A stretch of 56,232 bases of DNA from Lachnospiraceae bacterium (GTDB lineage: Bacteria; Bacillota; Clostridia; Lachnospirales; Lachnospiraceae), in assembly GCA_016288005.1 (NCBI GenBank), contig JAEEXY010000013.1, positions 1 to 56,232 on the forward strand, read 5' to 3'. The position numbers and the translations under genes are program-made. The notes below the pieces were generated by a model. The model searched no databases and was not told where the DNA came from. It saw only the letters and a program-made list of their open reading frames with translations. Positions 24,946-32,798 of this stretch are shown here, piece by piece. The stretch's first letter is position 1; every line of letters begins with the position of its first letter.

Positions 24946-26691
24946 ATGTTTAAAAAAGTCGCTCCGTATATCGGAGAGTACAAAAAATACACTGTCTGGG
25001 CGGCCATACTGATGTCACTCGGTATCCTGGCCAATGTTACGCCTTATTATTTTCTATACCAGATAATCGCGCCTTTGACCAGGGGCGAGAAGATAGAGCT
25101 GTCCTATGTGCTGGTAAGGGTTGCGGCTGTGGCTGTATGCGAGATCATATTCTCGTTCAGTTATGTTCAGGGACTGACCTTTTCACATGTCAGCGCATAC
25201 AACACATTAAAGAACCTGCGTATTTCACTGCAGGGGAAGCTTGAAAAGCAGCCGCTGGGCAATATCAGGGAACTCGGTACCGGACGGATCAAGAAGGTAT
25301 TTACCGACGATATCGATCAGGTGGAGTTGCTGCTCGCGCATGCCATTCCCGAGGGGATCGCCAATATCGCCATACCCGTTGTCATCATTGTCATGATGTT
25401 CGTGACGAGCTGGAGGCTGGGGCTTTTGTCTCTGGTGCCGCTCGTGGTCGGAATGCTCGCAATGGGCATGATGATGAAATCCGGCTTTTCAAAGATGAAC
25501 GCTTACTACGAATCGGCGGCCAGGATGAACAATACGATCATCGAGTATGTCAACGGCATGGAGGTCGTAAAGGTATTCAACAAGGACGGCGATTCATATA
25601 AGCGGTTCGGTGATGTGGTAAGGAGCTACAGGGACTTTACCATTGACTGGTATAAGGTGTGCTGGCCGTGGATGGCGATCTACACGAGCGTACTTCCGTG
25701 CCTGGTGCTCCTGATGCTGCCCTTCGGGTCACTTATGGTGCTGGGCGGCACGATCACGCTCGATAAGATGATCCTGGTGTTCTGCATGTCCTTTGCGGTG
25801 GGACCGTCATTCCTGAAAGCGCTGAATTTCGCCGGCAAATTCCCTCAGTTGAACTATAAGATCGCGGAGCTGGAAAAAATGATGGATCATCCTCCGCTGA
25901 AAGAGGGAACATCGGGCTTTAGCGGCAGCAGCCTCGATGTTGAGTTTAAGGATGTGCATTTCGGATACGCGGACACCGAGGTCCTGCACGGGGTGGATCT
26001 TTCGTTGAAGCAGGGGACCACGACCGCGCTCGTCGGGGAATCGGGCAGCGGAAAATCGACGCTCGCGAAGCTCCTCGTACACTATTATGACCTGAATTCC
26101 GGAAGTATTACCATAGGCGGTCAGGATATCACAGATATGTCTCTAAAGGCGCTGAACGACAAGGTTGCTTTTGTATCCCAGGAGCAGTTCCTGTTCAATA
26201 CGTCTCTTTATGAGAATATCCTCATAGGAAATCCCACTGCAACAAGGACTGAGGTCCTCGAGGCGGCGGAGCGGGCTCAGTGCATGGAATTCATCAACAG
26301 ATTCCCGGACGGGCTCGAAACGCAGGCGGGTGACGGAGGAAAGCAGCTTTCGGGCGGTGAGCGGCAGCGGATATCCCTGGCCAGGGCGATACTGAAAAAC
26401 GCGCCCATCATCGTTCTCGACGAAGCGACGGCCTTTATGGATCCCGAGAATGAAGAGAAGATGAACGCAGCGATCGATGAGATAATGAAGGATAAGACAG
26501 TGCTCGTTATCGCGCACAGGCTCTCGACCATTAAAAATGCGGATAAGATATGCGTGATGAAGGAAGGCGAATGCATTGCCGCGGATACTCATGACAGGCT
26601 TCTCGAAACCTGCAGTGATTACAGAAAGCTGTGGGAAGCATCCATTTCGGCAAGCACATGGAAGATAAAGGAGGCGGGGGACAATGCTTAA
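24946..26691 (+). CDS. ABC half-transporter with ATPase domain (A)
   Basis: A 581-residue fused membrane-ATPase half transporter with an AGGAGG site. It has six membrane helices (residues ~18-300) and an ATPase domain: Walker A GESGSGKST near 364, Q-loop VSQEQFLFN, signature LSGGERQR near 468, Walker B IIVLDEATAFMD, H-loop VIAHRLSTI. It overlaps the next gene by 8 nt, so the two form a heterodimer. Pairs of this type next to iron genes include the IrtAB and YbtPQ importers of ferric siderophores, which have exporter-type folds. With the operator upstream, iron or metallophore transport is the best guess. Direction and substrate are not shown by the sequence. Confidence 0.88.
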   Translation: MFKKVAPYIGEYKKYTVWAAILMSLGILANVTPYYFLYQIIAPLTRGEKIELSYVLVRVAAVAVCEIIFSFSYVQGLTFSHVSAYNTLKNLRISLQGKLEKQPLGNIRELGTGRIKKVFTDDIDQVELLLAHAIPEGIANIAIPVVIIVMMFVTSWRLGLLSLVPLVVGMLAMGMMMKSGFSKMNAYYESAARMNNTIIEYVNGMEVVKVFNKDGDSYKRFGDVVRSYRDFTIDWYKVCWPWMAIYTSVLPCLVLLMLPFGSLMVLGGTITLDKMILVFCMSFAVGPSFLKALNFAGKFPQLNYKIAELEKMMDHPPLKEGTSGFSGSSLDVEFKDVHFGYADTEVLHGVDLSLKQGTTTALVGESGSGKSTLAKLLVHYYDLNSGSITIGGQDITDMSLKALNDKVAFVSQEQFLFNTSLYENILIGNPTATRTEVLEAAERAQCMEFINRFPDGLETQAGDGGKQLSGGERQRISLARAILKNAPIIVLDEATAFMDPENEEKMNAAIDEIMKDKTVLVIAHRLSTIKNADKICVMKEGECIAADTHDRLLETCSDYRKLWEASISASTWKIKEAGDNA

Positions 26692-28420
26692 GATACTGCA
26701 CAGGCTGGTCGGCATGACCGGAAAGTATAAGGGCCGTATTCGCGCCTCATACATAACTGCATTCTTTAAGGGGCTGATGCTGAAGGCTCCGCTGGTTTTA
26801 TGCTTCATCTGCATAAGTCTGTTTATGAGTCATGAAATGGACGGAACAAAAGCCCTGTATCTCGGGATTGCCGTTCTGGCAAGCGTTATCCTCGAAGCGG
26901 TCTTCGAACATGTCTCAAATGTACTGCAGTCGGCAACGGGATACATGGTATTTGCGGACATGCGCTTAAGACTCGGAGATCATTTGAGAAGACTTCCGAT
27001 GGGTTATTTTACTGAAGGCAATATCGGAAAGATAAGCTCCGTGCTGGCGACGGACATGGTCTTTATCGAAGAGAACTGCATGGGCGTGCTCTCCGAACTG
27101 GTGACCTTCATGATATCGCAGGGGCTCATGACCGTGATGATGTTCGTTATGGATATCAGGCTCGGACTGCTGTCCCTGTTGGTGGTCGGCGCATTTATCC
27201 TGGTCGGCAATCTGATGCTGAAGACAACGCTTGAACATTCGGTCAAAAAGCAGGAGAACAGTGAGACTCTCACGGAGGAAGTTCTTGATTTTGCGGAAGG
27301 TATCGGGATCATCAAGTCTTATAACCTGCTCGGGGAGAAGTCGAAGAAGCTTTCCGGCGAATTCGAAAAGAGCTGCAGGGAAAGCATTGCTTTTGAAGTG
27401 GATTACGGCCCCTGGGCACGTGCGCTTTATCTGACCTTCGGTATAGGGACCGCGTTGGTGCTTGCTCTTTGCGGATACCTTTTCGGTACCGGCGCGATCA
27501 CGGACGTATATATGGTCGGTATGGCGCTGTTCCTGTTCGATATGTTCGTGTCGATCAAGAGCTATTACAGCCAGATGGCCCGCCTTACTGTCACAAATGC
27601 CAGCCTCGACAGGATAGAAGAGGTGTTCGCAGCTGAGGAACTTCCGGATGAAGGAAAGCAGGAATTTGGGGGCAACACCGGAGAAAAGTCGGGTGCAGCC
27701 GAGATCGAGTACGATAATGTAAGTTTCGGATACACGGACAAAGATGTTCTGAATAATGTTTCGTTCAGTATCAGGCAGGGCGAAATGACCGCGCTTGTAG
27801 GACCTTCCGGAGGCGGAAAATCTACGATCGCTTCGCTGCTGGCAAGATTCTGGGACGTCAGGGACGGCAGTATACGAGTGAAGGGGAAAGACATACGTGA
27901 TGTGTCTCTCGGAAGCCTTATGGACCAACTGAGCATGGTATTCCAAAGGGTATATCTGTTTCAGGATACCGTCTATAACAACATAGCCATAGGCCGGCCC
28001 GATGCGACCCGGGAAGAGGTCGAAGAGGCTGCGAAAAAGGCCAGATGCTATGATTTTATCATGGAACTGCCCGACGGGTTTGATACCGTGATAGGCGAGG
28101 GCGGTGCGTCCCTTTCGGGCGGAGAGCAGCAGAGGATATCGATCGCCAGGTGCATACTTAAGGATTCGCCAATCGTGATCCTCGATGAAGCGACAGCCAG
28201 CGTGGACGCGGATAACGAGAGAGCCATTCAGGAGGCGATCTCCGAACTGTGCCGCAATAAGACGCTTCTGGTCATTGCGCACAGGCTGAAGACCATAAAA
28301 GACGCGGACCAGATATTGGTAGTATCCGGCGGCCGCATCATCGAGAGAGGAGACCACGCGGCACTCATGAACATGGGCGGAACGTATGCGCATATGGTCT
28401 CGCTGCAGACCGCGCAGTGA
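26684..28420 (+). CDS. ABC half-transporter with ATPase domain (B)
   Basis: A 578-residue partner of the gene before it. Six membrane helices, then Walker A GPSGGGKST near residue 372, Q-loop VFQRVYLFQ, signature LSGGEQQR, Walker B IVILDEATASVDADNE and H-loop VIAHRLKTI. Both ATP sites of the heterodimer look canonical, unlike many heterodimeric exporters where one site is degenerate. The gene ends 3 bp before a terminator. A long minus-strand frame across it is a codon shadow. Confidence 0.88.
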   Translation: MLKILHRLVGMTGKYKGRIRASYITAFFKGLMLKAPLVLCFICISLFMSHEMDGTKALYLGIAVLASVILEAVFEHVSNVLQSATGYMVFADMRLRLGDHLRRLPMGYFTEGNIGKISSVLATDMVFIEENCMGVLSELVTFMISQGLMTVMMFVMDIRLGLLSLLVVGAFILVGNLMLKTTLEHSVKKQENSETLTEEVLDFAEGIGIIKSYNLLGEKSKKLSGEFEKSCRESIAFEVDYGPWARALYLTFGIGTALVLALCGYLFGTGAITDVYMVGMALFLFDMFVSIKSYYSQMARLTVTNASLDRIEEVFAAEELPDEGKQEFGGNTGEKSGAAEIEYDNVSFGYTDKDVLNNVSFSIRQGEMTALVGPSGGGKSTIASLLARFWDVRDGSIRVKGKDIRDVSLGSLMDQLSMVFQRVYLFQDTVYNNIAIGRPDATREEVEEAAKKARCYDFIMELPDGFDTVIGEGGASLSGGEQQRISIARCILKDSPIVILDEATASVDADNERAIQEAISELCRNKTLLVIAHRLKTIKDADQILVVSGGRIIERGDHAALMNMGGTYAHMVSLQTAQ

Positions 28421-28422
28421 AA

Positions 28423-28454
28423 AATATTCCCGGCTATTGACAGGCCGGGATATT
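28423..28454 (+). terminator. Terminator of the ABC pair, overlapping a promoter
   Basis: Stem AATAT(T)CCCGGC / GCCGGGATATT with one bulged T, followed by TTGTATATT. The loop region contains the TTGACA of the next promoter. Confidence 0.65.
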
Positions 28455-28465
28455 TTGTATATTAT
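28437..28465 (+). promoter_or_regulatory. Promoter of the DUF2325 gene
   Basis: TTGACA (28437-28442), 17 bp, TATTAT (28460-28465), immediately followed by operator copy 7. The -35 box sits in the loop and arm of the preceding terminator. Confidence 0.75.
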
Positions 28466-28466
28466 A

Positions 28467-28482
28467 GTTAGCAGATGCTAAC
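28467..28482. promoter_or_regulatory. Metal operator copy 7 (DUF2325 gene)
   Basis: GTTAG-CAGATG-CTAAC, starting one base after the -10 box, so it covers the transcription start. Repressor binding here would block initiation. Confidence 0.82.
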
Positions 28483-28512
28483 CGGACGCATTTATGAAGG
28501 GAGGGCGTTTTT

Positions 28513-28797
28513 ATGAGCGTTGTGATATTGGGCGGTAACGAGTGCATGGAACGGAACTACTGCGAGCTCTGTAAGAAATTCGGGTACAGCGCGAAGGTGT
28601 TCTGCAAACCCTGCACGAATATGAAGAGCAGGGTGGGATCGCCGGATCTGGTGGTTCTTTTTACAAATACCGTTTCGCATAAGATAGTGCGTGCGGTCGT
28701 TGACAATCTGGACAAAGCGATAACGGTCGTCAGGTCGCACAGCAGTTCAATGGCTTCGCTGCAGAAGATACTCGATGAAAATACCGCCGCGTGCTGA
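28513..28797 (+). CDS. DUF2325 protein
   Basis: A 94-residue cytoplasmic protein with a GGGAGG site. It matches DUF2325, a small Rossmann-like family often seen in metal-regulated operons of Firmicutes. Features: MSVVILGGNECMERNY start, LVVLFTNTVSHKIVRAV, VVRSHSSSMASLQKIL. The cysteines at ECMERNYCELCKKF and FCKPC are a possible metal or redox site. It is alone between its own promoter with operator copy 7 and a terminator that contains copy 8. Function unknown. Confidence 0.82.
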   Translation: MSVVILGGNECMERNYCELCKKFGYSAKVFCKPCTNMKSRVGSPDLVVLFTNTVSHKIVRAVVDNLDKAITVVRSHSSSMASLQKILDENTAAC

Positions 28798-28807
28798 TTT
28801 TTTTTTG

Positions 28808-28843
28808 AAAACGGGAGTTAGGTGAAGCTAACTCCCGTTTTTT
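28808..28843 (+). terminator. Terminator whose stem contains the metal operator
   Basis: A 14-bp perfect stem (AAAACGGGAGTTAG / CTAACTCCCGTTTT) with a GTGAAG loop, followed by TTTTTTG. It ends the DUF2325 gene. The top ten bases of the stem are the GTTAG/CTAAC arms of operator copy 8. Confidence 0.88.
28817..28832. promoter_or_regulatory. Metal operator copy 8 (inside terminator, before ZIP gene)
   Basis: GTTAG-GTGAAG-CTAAC. As DNA it covers the region just before the -10 box of the ZIP gene, where a -35 contact would be. As RNA it is part of the upstream terminator hairpin. Confidence 0.78.
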
Positions 28844-28844
28844 G

Positions 28845-28853
28845 TGTTATAAT
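28845..28853 (+). promoter_or_regulatory. Extended -10 promoter of the ZIP transporter gene
   Basis: TGT-TATAAT, an extended -10 element, 25 bp before the ATG at 28878. No good -35 box is seen; operator copy 8 occupies its place. Confidence 0.6.
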
Positions 28854-28877
28854 GTTTTAAACGGAGGACGTATCATC

Positions 28878-29657
28878 ATGAAGACAGTGATCATCGGTTT
28901 ACTCATACCTTTTATCGGAACTGCGCTCGGCGCGGCATGTGTATTCTTTTTGCAAAAGGAACTGAAACTCAACGTTCAGCGCGCGCTGACCGGCTTTGCC
29001 GCGGGCGTGATGGTCGCGGCCTCTATCTGGAGCCTTATCGTTCCGGCGATAGAACAGTCGTCGGATAAGGGCAGATTTGCCTTTCTTCCGGCATTTATCG
29101 GATTCTGGGCGGGCATACTCTTCCTGCTCATTCTGGACCATATAATCCCGCATCTGCACGCAAGCTCGAACGAGACCGAGGGACCCAAGAGCAAACTCAC
29201 GAGGACCATCATGCTGGTCCTGGCGGTCACGCTGCACAATATCCCTGAGGGTATGGCCGTAGGCGTTGTGTACGCGGGACTGGTGAGCGGATCCGCGAGC
29301 ATTACGGCGGGCGGCGCGCTGGCACTGGCACTGGGTATTGCCATACAGAACTTCCCCGAGGGCGCGATCATTTCGATGCCGCTCTTCGCGGAGGGAAAGA
29401 GCAAGCCCAAGTCATTTGTGCTGGGAGTATTGTCGGGCGCGGTAGAGCCGGTATTCGGCGGGCTGACGGTGCTCATCGCGGGACTGGTAGTTCCGGCCAT
29501 GCCGTATCTGCTCTCATTCGCGGCAGGCGCGATGCTTTACGTGGTCGTTGAGGAGCTGGTGCCCGAGATGTCTCAGGGAGAACATTCACATATAGGAGTT
29601 ATAGCATTTGCGATAGGTTTCAGCCTGATGATGGCGCTCGATGTGGCGCTCGGCTGA
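28878..29657 (+). CDS. ZIP-family metal transporter
   Basis: A 259-residue divalent-metal importer or exporter of the ZIP/ZupT type with about eight membrane helices. The metal site is in HNIPEGMAVGVVYAG (helix 4) and NFPEGAIISMPLF (helix 5). A short His-bearing loop (IIPHLHASSNE) follows helix 3. The start at 28878 has ACGGAGG upstream; an in-frame ATG at 28842 lies in the promoter and is rejected. Family members move zinc, iron or manganese, usually inward. The DtxR-type operator in front suggests that it belongs to the iron or manganese response. Confidence 0.88.
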   Translation: MKTVIIGLLIPFIGTALGAACVFFLQKELKLNVQRALTGFAAGVMVAASIWSLIVPAIEQSSDKGRFAFLPAFIGFWAGILFLLILDHIIPHLHASSNETEGPKSKLTRTIMLVLAVTLHNIPEGMAVGVVYAGLVSGSASITAGGALALALGIAIQNFPEGAIISMPLFAEGKSKPKSFVLGVLSGAVEPVFGGLTVLIAGLVVPAMPYLLSFAAGAMLYVVVEELVPEMSQGEHSHIGVIAFAIGFSLMMALDVALG

Positions 29658-29674
29658 GCAGGGAGGAATCAAAT

Positions 29675-32062
29675 ATGAAGTTTAACAGGAAGCAGGCCGG
29701 TGTACTGTTACTGGCCTGCTTAGTCTGCATTTTGGGGATTGCGGGCTGCAGGAAAAATGATGTAAGGGATCCGCAGGTGATCTCATCGGAAACAACACCC
29801 ACCACAGCGGCAAGCACGCCGACACCGACGCCGATGCCGACACCGACGCCGACTCCGGAGCCGTGGGAGCTATACGAGCGGATCGGGGAAACAAACGCAT
29901 ACCGTGTGCCGGTCGAAGAGATAAAGCCCGGTCTGCAGATCGTTGAAAGCAGTATGGCCGGAGATTATGCCCTTTTACATATGTGGGGGCCGGAATGGTC
30001 GCAGTATCTGCTGCTCCGTCCCGCGCTCTCGGGCGAGGCGGCTGCTTTTGAGACCGATATGCAGGTCAGGTCGATGTACGTTCTCGCGGACGGCACGGTC
30101 TTTCTTGAGGACGGCTGGGACGGTGCGATACATATTTACGACCGCACATTTACCGAGACCGGTACGATAGTGCCGGACGAAAATACACACCCTCTGTTGA
30201 TGGCAGTTACCGAAGACGGGCATATATGGAGATCCGATGATGAGCACAGCAGCCTGATCTTCAGCGACAGGAACGGCGGGAATGCGCAGATATTCGAAAC
30301 TGTTGAGGGACGCAGCGTATATCAGGATCTGGGCGGCAGTGACGGGAAACGGTATTTTCTGGCGATGAATCAGGGGGAAGGATATACTTCCGATGTGATC
30401 CTGTGCGCGGATGAGGCGTCGGGGACCGTGACGGAGCCGGACGAGGAGATCATCAATGTTACGATGGCGGAGAAGGCCTCGTATCTGCCGGTGACGGGGA
30501 AAACACTGTACGATCTTTCGAACGAGACCTGGTATCTGCATCTGCTCGCGGGCAGCGGGCACCGTATCGCCCTGCCTCACCGCTACCAGTACGAGATCAT
30601 CGATTCTCTGTACAGGGATTCTCTGTGCGTGAGCGGATATATCTGGGGCAGCAGCGGAGAGCTGACATCGTGGATAAAGCCGAGCGGCTGTGCCGTGTAT
30701 GATATTGCGAACGGGACCATGCTCGGGGAGCTCACATCGACAGACCTGGCTGCGTATAAGAGCGTGCGCGCGCTGGGGCGGCAGGATAACGGTATGGTGC
30801 TGGTCGCTGCGGGCAATCCCAATGATGACGGGTTTCAGAATGAAGAACTGCTGATATGGAACATTGGGGCGCAGGAGCCTGCGCCGGTCACGGGTTTCTT
30901 TGACCTTACCGAAGAGGATCCCGCCGACTGTCTCTCGCGGCTGATAGAGGACTACCGCGAGAAATACGGGATAGTTTATGAGCCGAGTGAGATGAAGACC
31001 ATACCCGGCGATGAAAAATACATTACCCTGCAGCGCATGGATTTCTTTAACAGGCTCGCGCGCGGCATAGCGCAGAACCCGGAAGAGTTTCCTCGCGGCG
31101 AGGACGGGACGGCACTGCATCTTGAGAATGTCAACGGACATGAGCGCGGGCACGCGCAGTTTGAACCGCATATCTTTTCCGACATGAGCAGGGATTTCTA
31201 CGGGGAAGAGCAGGAGCAGTCATTTTACAATATGGTCGATGCCATACGCGCCGGCGAAGACACGTTTGACAGCAGCGAGAGGATACTCTACAACTGGTCT
31301 GTCGCACGTTTTTCCACATGGTATTATCCCGTGTCGACGGCGTGCATAGAGACTTCCTACAGTTTTTACGACAAAGAGCAGTGGAAGAACGGCAAGGGCC
31401 TGATCCGTTATACGGTCACGCCCGAGGAGGCGGCCGGCCTGATACGTGAGTTTGAGCAGCTGATATGCGATACGCTGGACGACTGCATCGCCGATGATTA
31501 CACGGATTTCGAGAAGGCGCTGGCGCTGTACGAGTATATCACGGAAAACTGGACATACGATCACGAGATGTATGAGCATATAAATGAGTACGAGTGGACG
31601 AGCAAGGGCTCGATATACAGGTGCCTCAAGGAACGCCTGGGTATCTGCTGGGAGATCGCGGGCCTGTACGAATATCTGCTGCTGCAGTGCGGGATCGGCG
31701 CCGAGGACGCGGAAGGCACCAATACGGTGCTCGATGAGCTGCATGCGTGGGCATACATTACGCTCGGCGAAGAGGGATACAATGTCGACCCCACATGGGG
31801 CCTGTCCGACGGACGCGCGCCGGAGCTGCGGTATTTCTGCTTCACCGATAAGGAACGCGAGGAGCGCGACAATTTCCCGTTCGACACATGCTTCATACTC
31901 GGAACGGATGAGATGATGCGCCCGGAGCAGGGTATATTCGCGAACGATGAGACATACGCGGAGCTGTGGCCCGGGTATTATATCGGCCTCGACCGCACGG
32001 CGAAAAAGGTCATCTACGAGGACGTGGACGGCATACTGCACGGGTTTGCGTATGAAGGCTGA
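29675..32062 (+). CDS. Cell-wall lipoprotein with transglutaminase-like domain
   Basis: A 795-residue exported lipoprotein. The signal peptide ends in lipobox IAGC near residue 25. A wall linker TPTPTPMPTPTPTPEP follows (coded by a short tandem GC-rich repeat). Residues ~75-420 contain repeated beta-like stretches compatible with a propeller (for example DGTVFLEDGWDGAIHIYD), which is a guess. The C-terminal third is a transglutaminase-like cysteine-protease fold with a complete triad: Cys in RLGICWEIAGLYEYLL, His in LDELHAWAYI, Asp in YNVDPTWGL. Such domains process peptides or cross-link surface proteins. A GGGAGG site lies 17 nt after the ZIP gene, so read-through from that promoter is possible. 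Confidence 0.84.
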   Translation: MKFNRKQAGVLLLACLVCILGIAGCRKNDVRDPQVISSETTPTTAASTPTPTPMPTPTPTPEPWELYERIGETNAYRVPVEEIKPGLQIVESSMAGDYALLHMWGPEWSQYLLLRPALSGEAAAFETDMQVRSMYVLADGTVFLEDGWDGAIHIYDRTFTETGTIVPDENTHPLLMAVTEDGHIWRSDDEHSSLIFSDRNGGNAQIFETVEGRSVYQDLGGSDGKRYFLAMNQGEGYTSDVILCADEASGTVTEPDEEIINVTMAEKASYLPVTGKTLYDLSNETWYLHLLAGSGHRIALPHRYQYEIIDSLYRDSLCVSGYIWGSSGELTSWIKPSGCAVYDIANGTMLGELTSTDLAAYKSVRALGRQDNGMVLVAAGNPNDDGFQNEELLIWNIGAQEPAPVTGFFDLTEEDPADCLSRLIEDYREKYGIVYEPSEMKTIPGDEKYITLQRMDFFNRLARGIAQNPEEFPRGEDGTALHLENVNGHERGHAQFEPHIFSDMSRDFYGEEQEQSFYNMVDAIRAGEDTFDSSERILYNWSVARFSTWYYPVSTACIETSYSFYDKEQWKNGKGLIRYTVTPEEAAGLIREFEQLICDTLDDCIADDYTDFEKALALYEYITENWTYDHEMYEHINEYEWTSKGSIYRCLKERLGICWEIAGLYEYLLLQCGIGAEDAEGTNTVLDELHAWAYITLGEEGYNVDPTWGLSDGRAPELRYFCFTDKEREERDNFPFDTCFILGTDEMMRPEQGIFANDETYAELWPGYYIGLDRTAKKVIYEDVDGILHGFAYEG

Positions 32063-32076
32063 TCAGGAGAGAGTTT

Positions 32077-32763
32077 ATGATAAAGACCGTTTTATGGGAT
32101 GTGGACGGGACGCTGTTAGACTTTAACGCGGCTGAGCGGGCGGCGATCCGTACACTGTTTGCCGAATTCGGGCTCGGAGAGTGCAGCGAAGAGATGCTGG
32201 CCCGCTATTCGAAGATAAATATAAGTTTCTGGGAGAGACTCGAGCGCAACGAGATCACAAAGCCGGAGGTCCTGCGCGGCAGGTTCGAGCAGTTCTTCGG
32301 CGAGTACGGGATCGATGTGAGCCTGGCGGTGCCTTTTAACGAGAGATATCAGATGACGCTCGGGGACACCATAGTTTTTCTCGATAACAGCGCAGAGATA
32401 GTTAAATCCCTCATGGGCAAAGTAAGGCAGTACGTTGTCTCGAACGGAACTGTGGCCGCCCAGACGAAAAAGCTCGACAGATCGAAGCTCGGCGAGATGA
32501 TGGACGGCATATTCCTGTCGGAAAAGCTGGGCGTGGAGAAGCCGAACAGGGCATTTTTCGACAGGGTATTCGATGCGATCGGCCCCTGCAATCCCGCTGA
32601 AGTGCTGATCGTCGGGGATTCGCTCACCAGCGATATCCGCGGCGGCATGAACGCCGGGATCAAAACCTGCTGGTACAACCCTGCGGGAAAGCCCGTACCC
32701 GGGGGGTACCGGATCGACTATGTGATAGGCGATCTGGGGGAGATATATGAAATCGTGGAATAA
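32077..32763 (+). CDS. HAD hydrolase, YjjG-like pyrimidine nucleotidase
   Basis: A 228-residue haloacid dehalogenase-type phosphatase. Motif I WDVDGTLLDF (nucleophile D10), motif II VVSNGT, motif III Lys in GVEKPNRAFFD, motif IV VGDSLTSDIRGGMNAG. The alpha-helical cap follows motif I. The sequence fits the YjjG/YfnB family, which dephosphorylates noncanonical pyrimidine nucleotides. An AGGAGAG site and 14-nt spacing place it behind the lipoprotein gene, probably co-transcribed. Confidence 0.87.
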   Translation: MIKTVLWDVDGTLLDFNAAERAAIRTLFAEFGLGECSEEMLARYSKINISFWERLERNEITKPEVLRGRFEQFFGEYGIDVSLAVPFNERYQMTLGDTIVFLDNSAEIVKSLMGKVRQYVVSNGTVAAQTKKLDRSKLGEMMDGIFLSEKLGVEKPNRAFFDRVFDAIGPCNPAEVLIVGDSLTSDIRGGMNAGIKTCWYNPAGKPVPGGYRIDYVIGDLGEIYEIVE

Positions 32764-32798
32764 TAGGTGACTAACACCAAAACGGTCGGAGGGGAACT

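Noticed and set aside
26966-28393. 475-codon minus-strand open frame across the second ABC gene
   Set aside because: It lies fully opposite a gene with all ABC motifs and shows no family motif of its own; long antisense frames are common in GC-rich codon patterns.
29803-29862. Tandem GC-rich repeat (ACGCCGAC-like) that could be taken for a repeat element
   Set aside because: It encodes the in-frame Thr-Pro wall linker of the lipoprotein, a normal low-complexity segment.
29975-31171. 398-codon minus-strand frame inside the transglutaminase-like lipoprotein gene
   Set aside because: Antisense shadow; the plus strand carries signal peptide, lipobox and catalytic triad.
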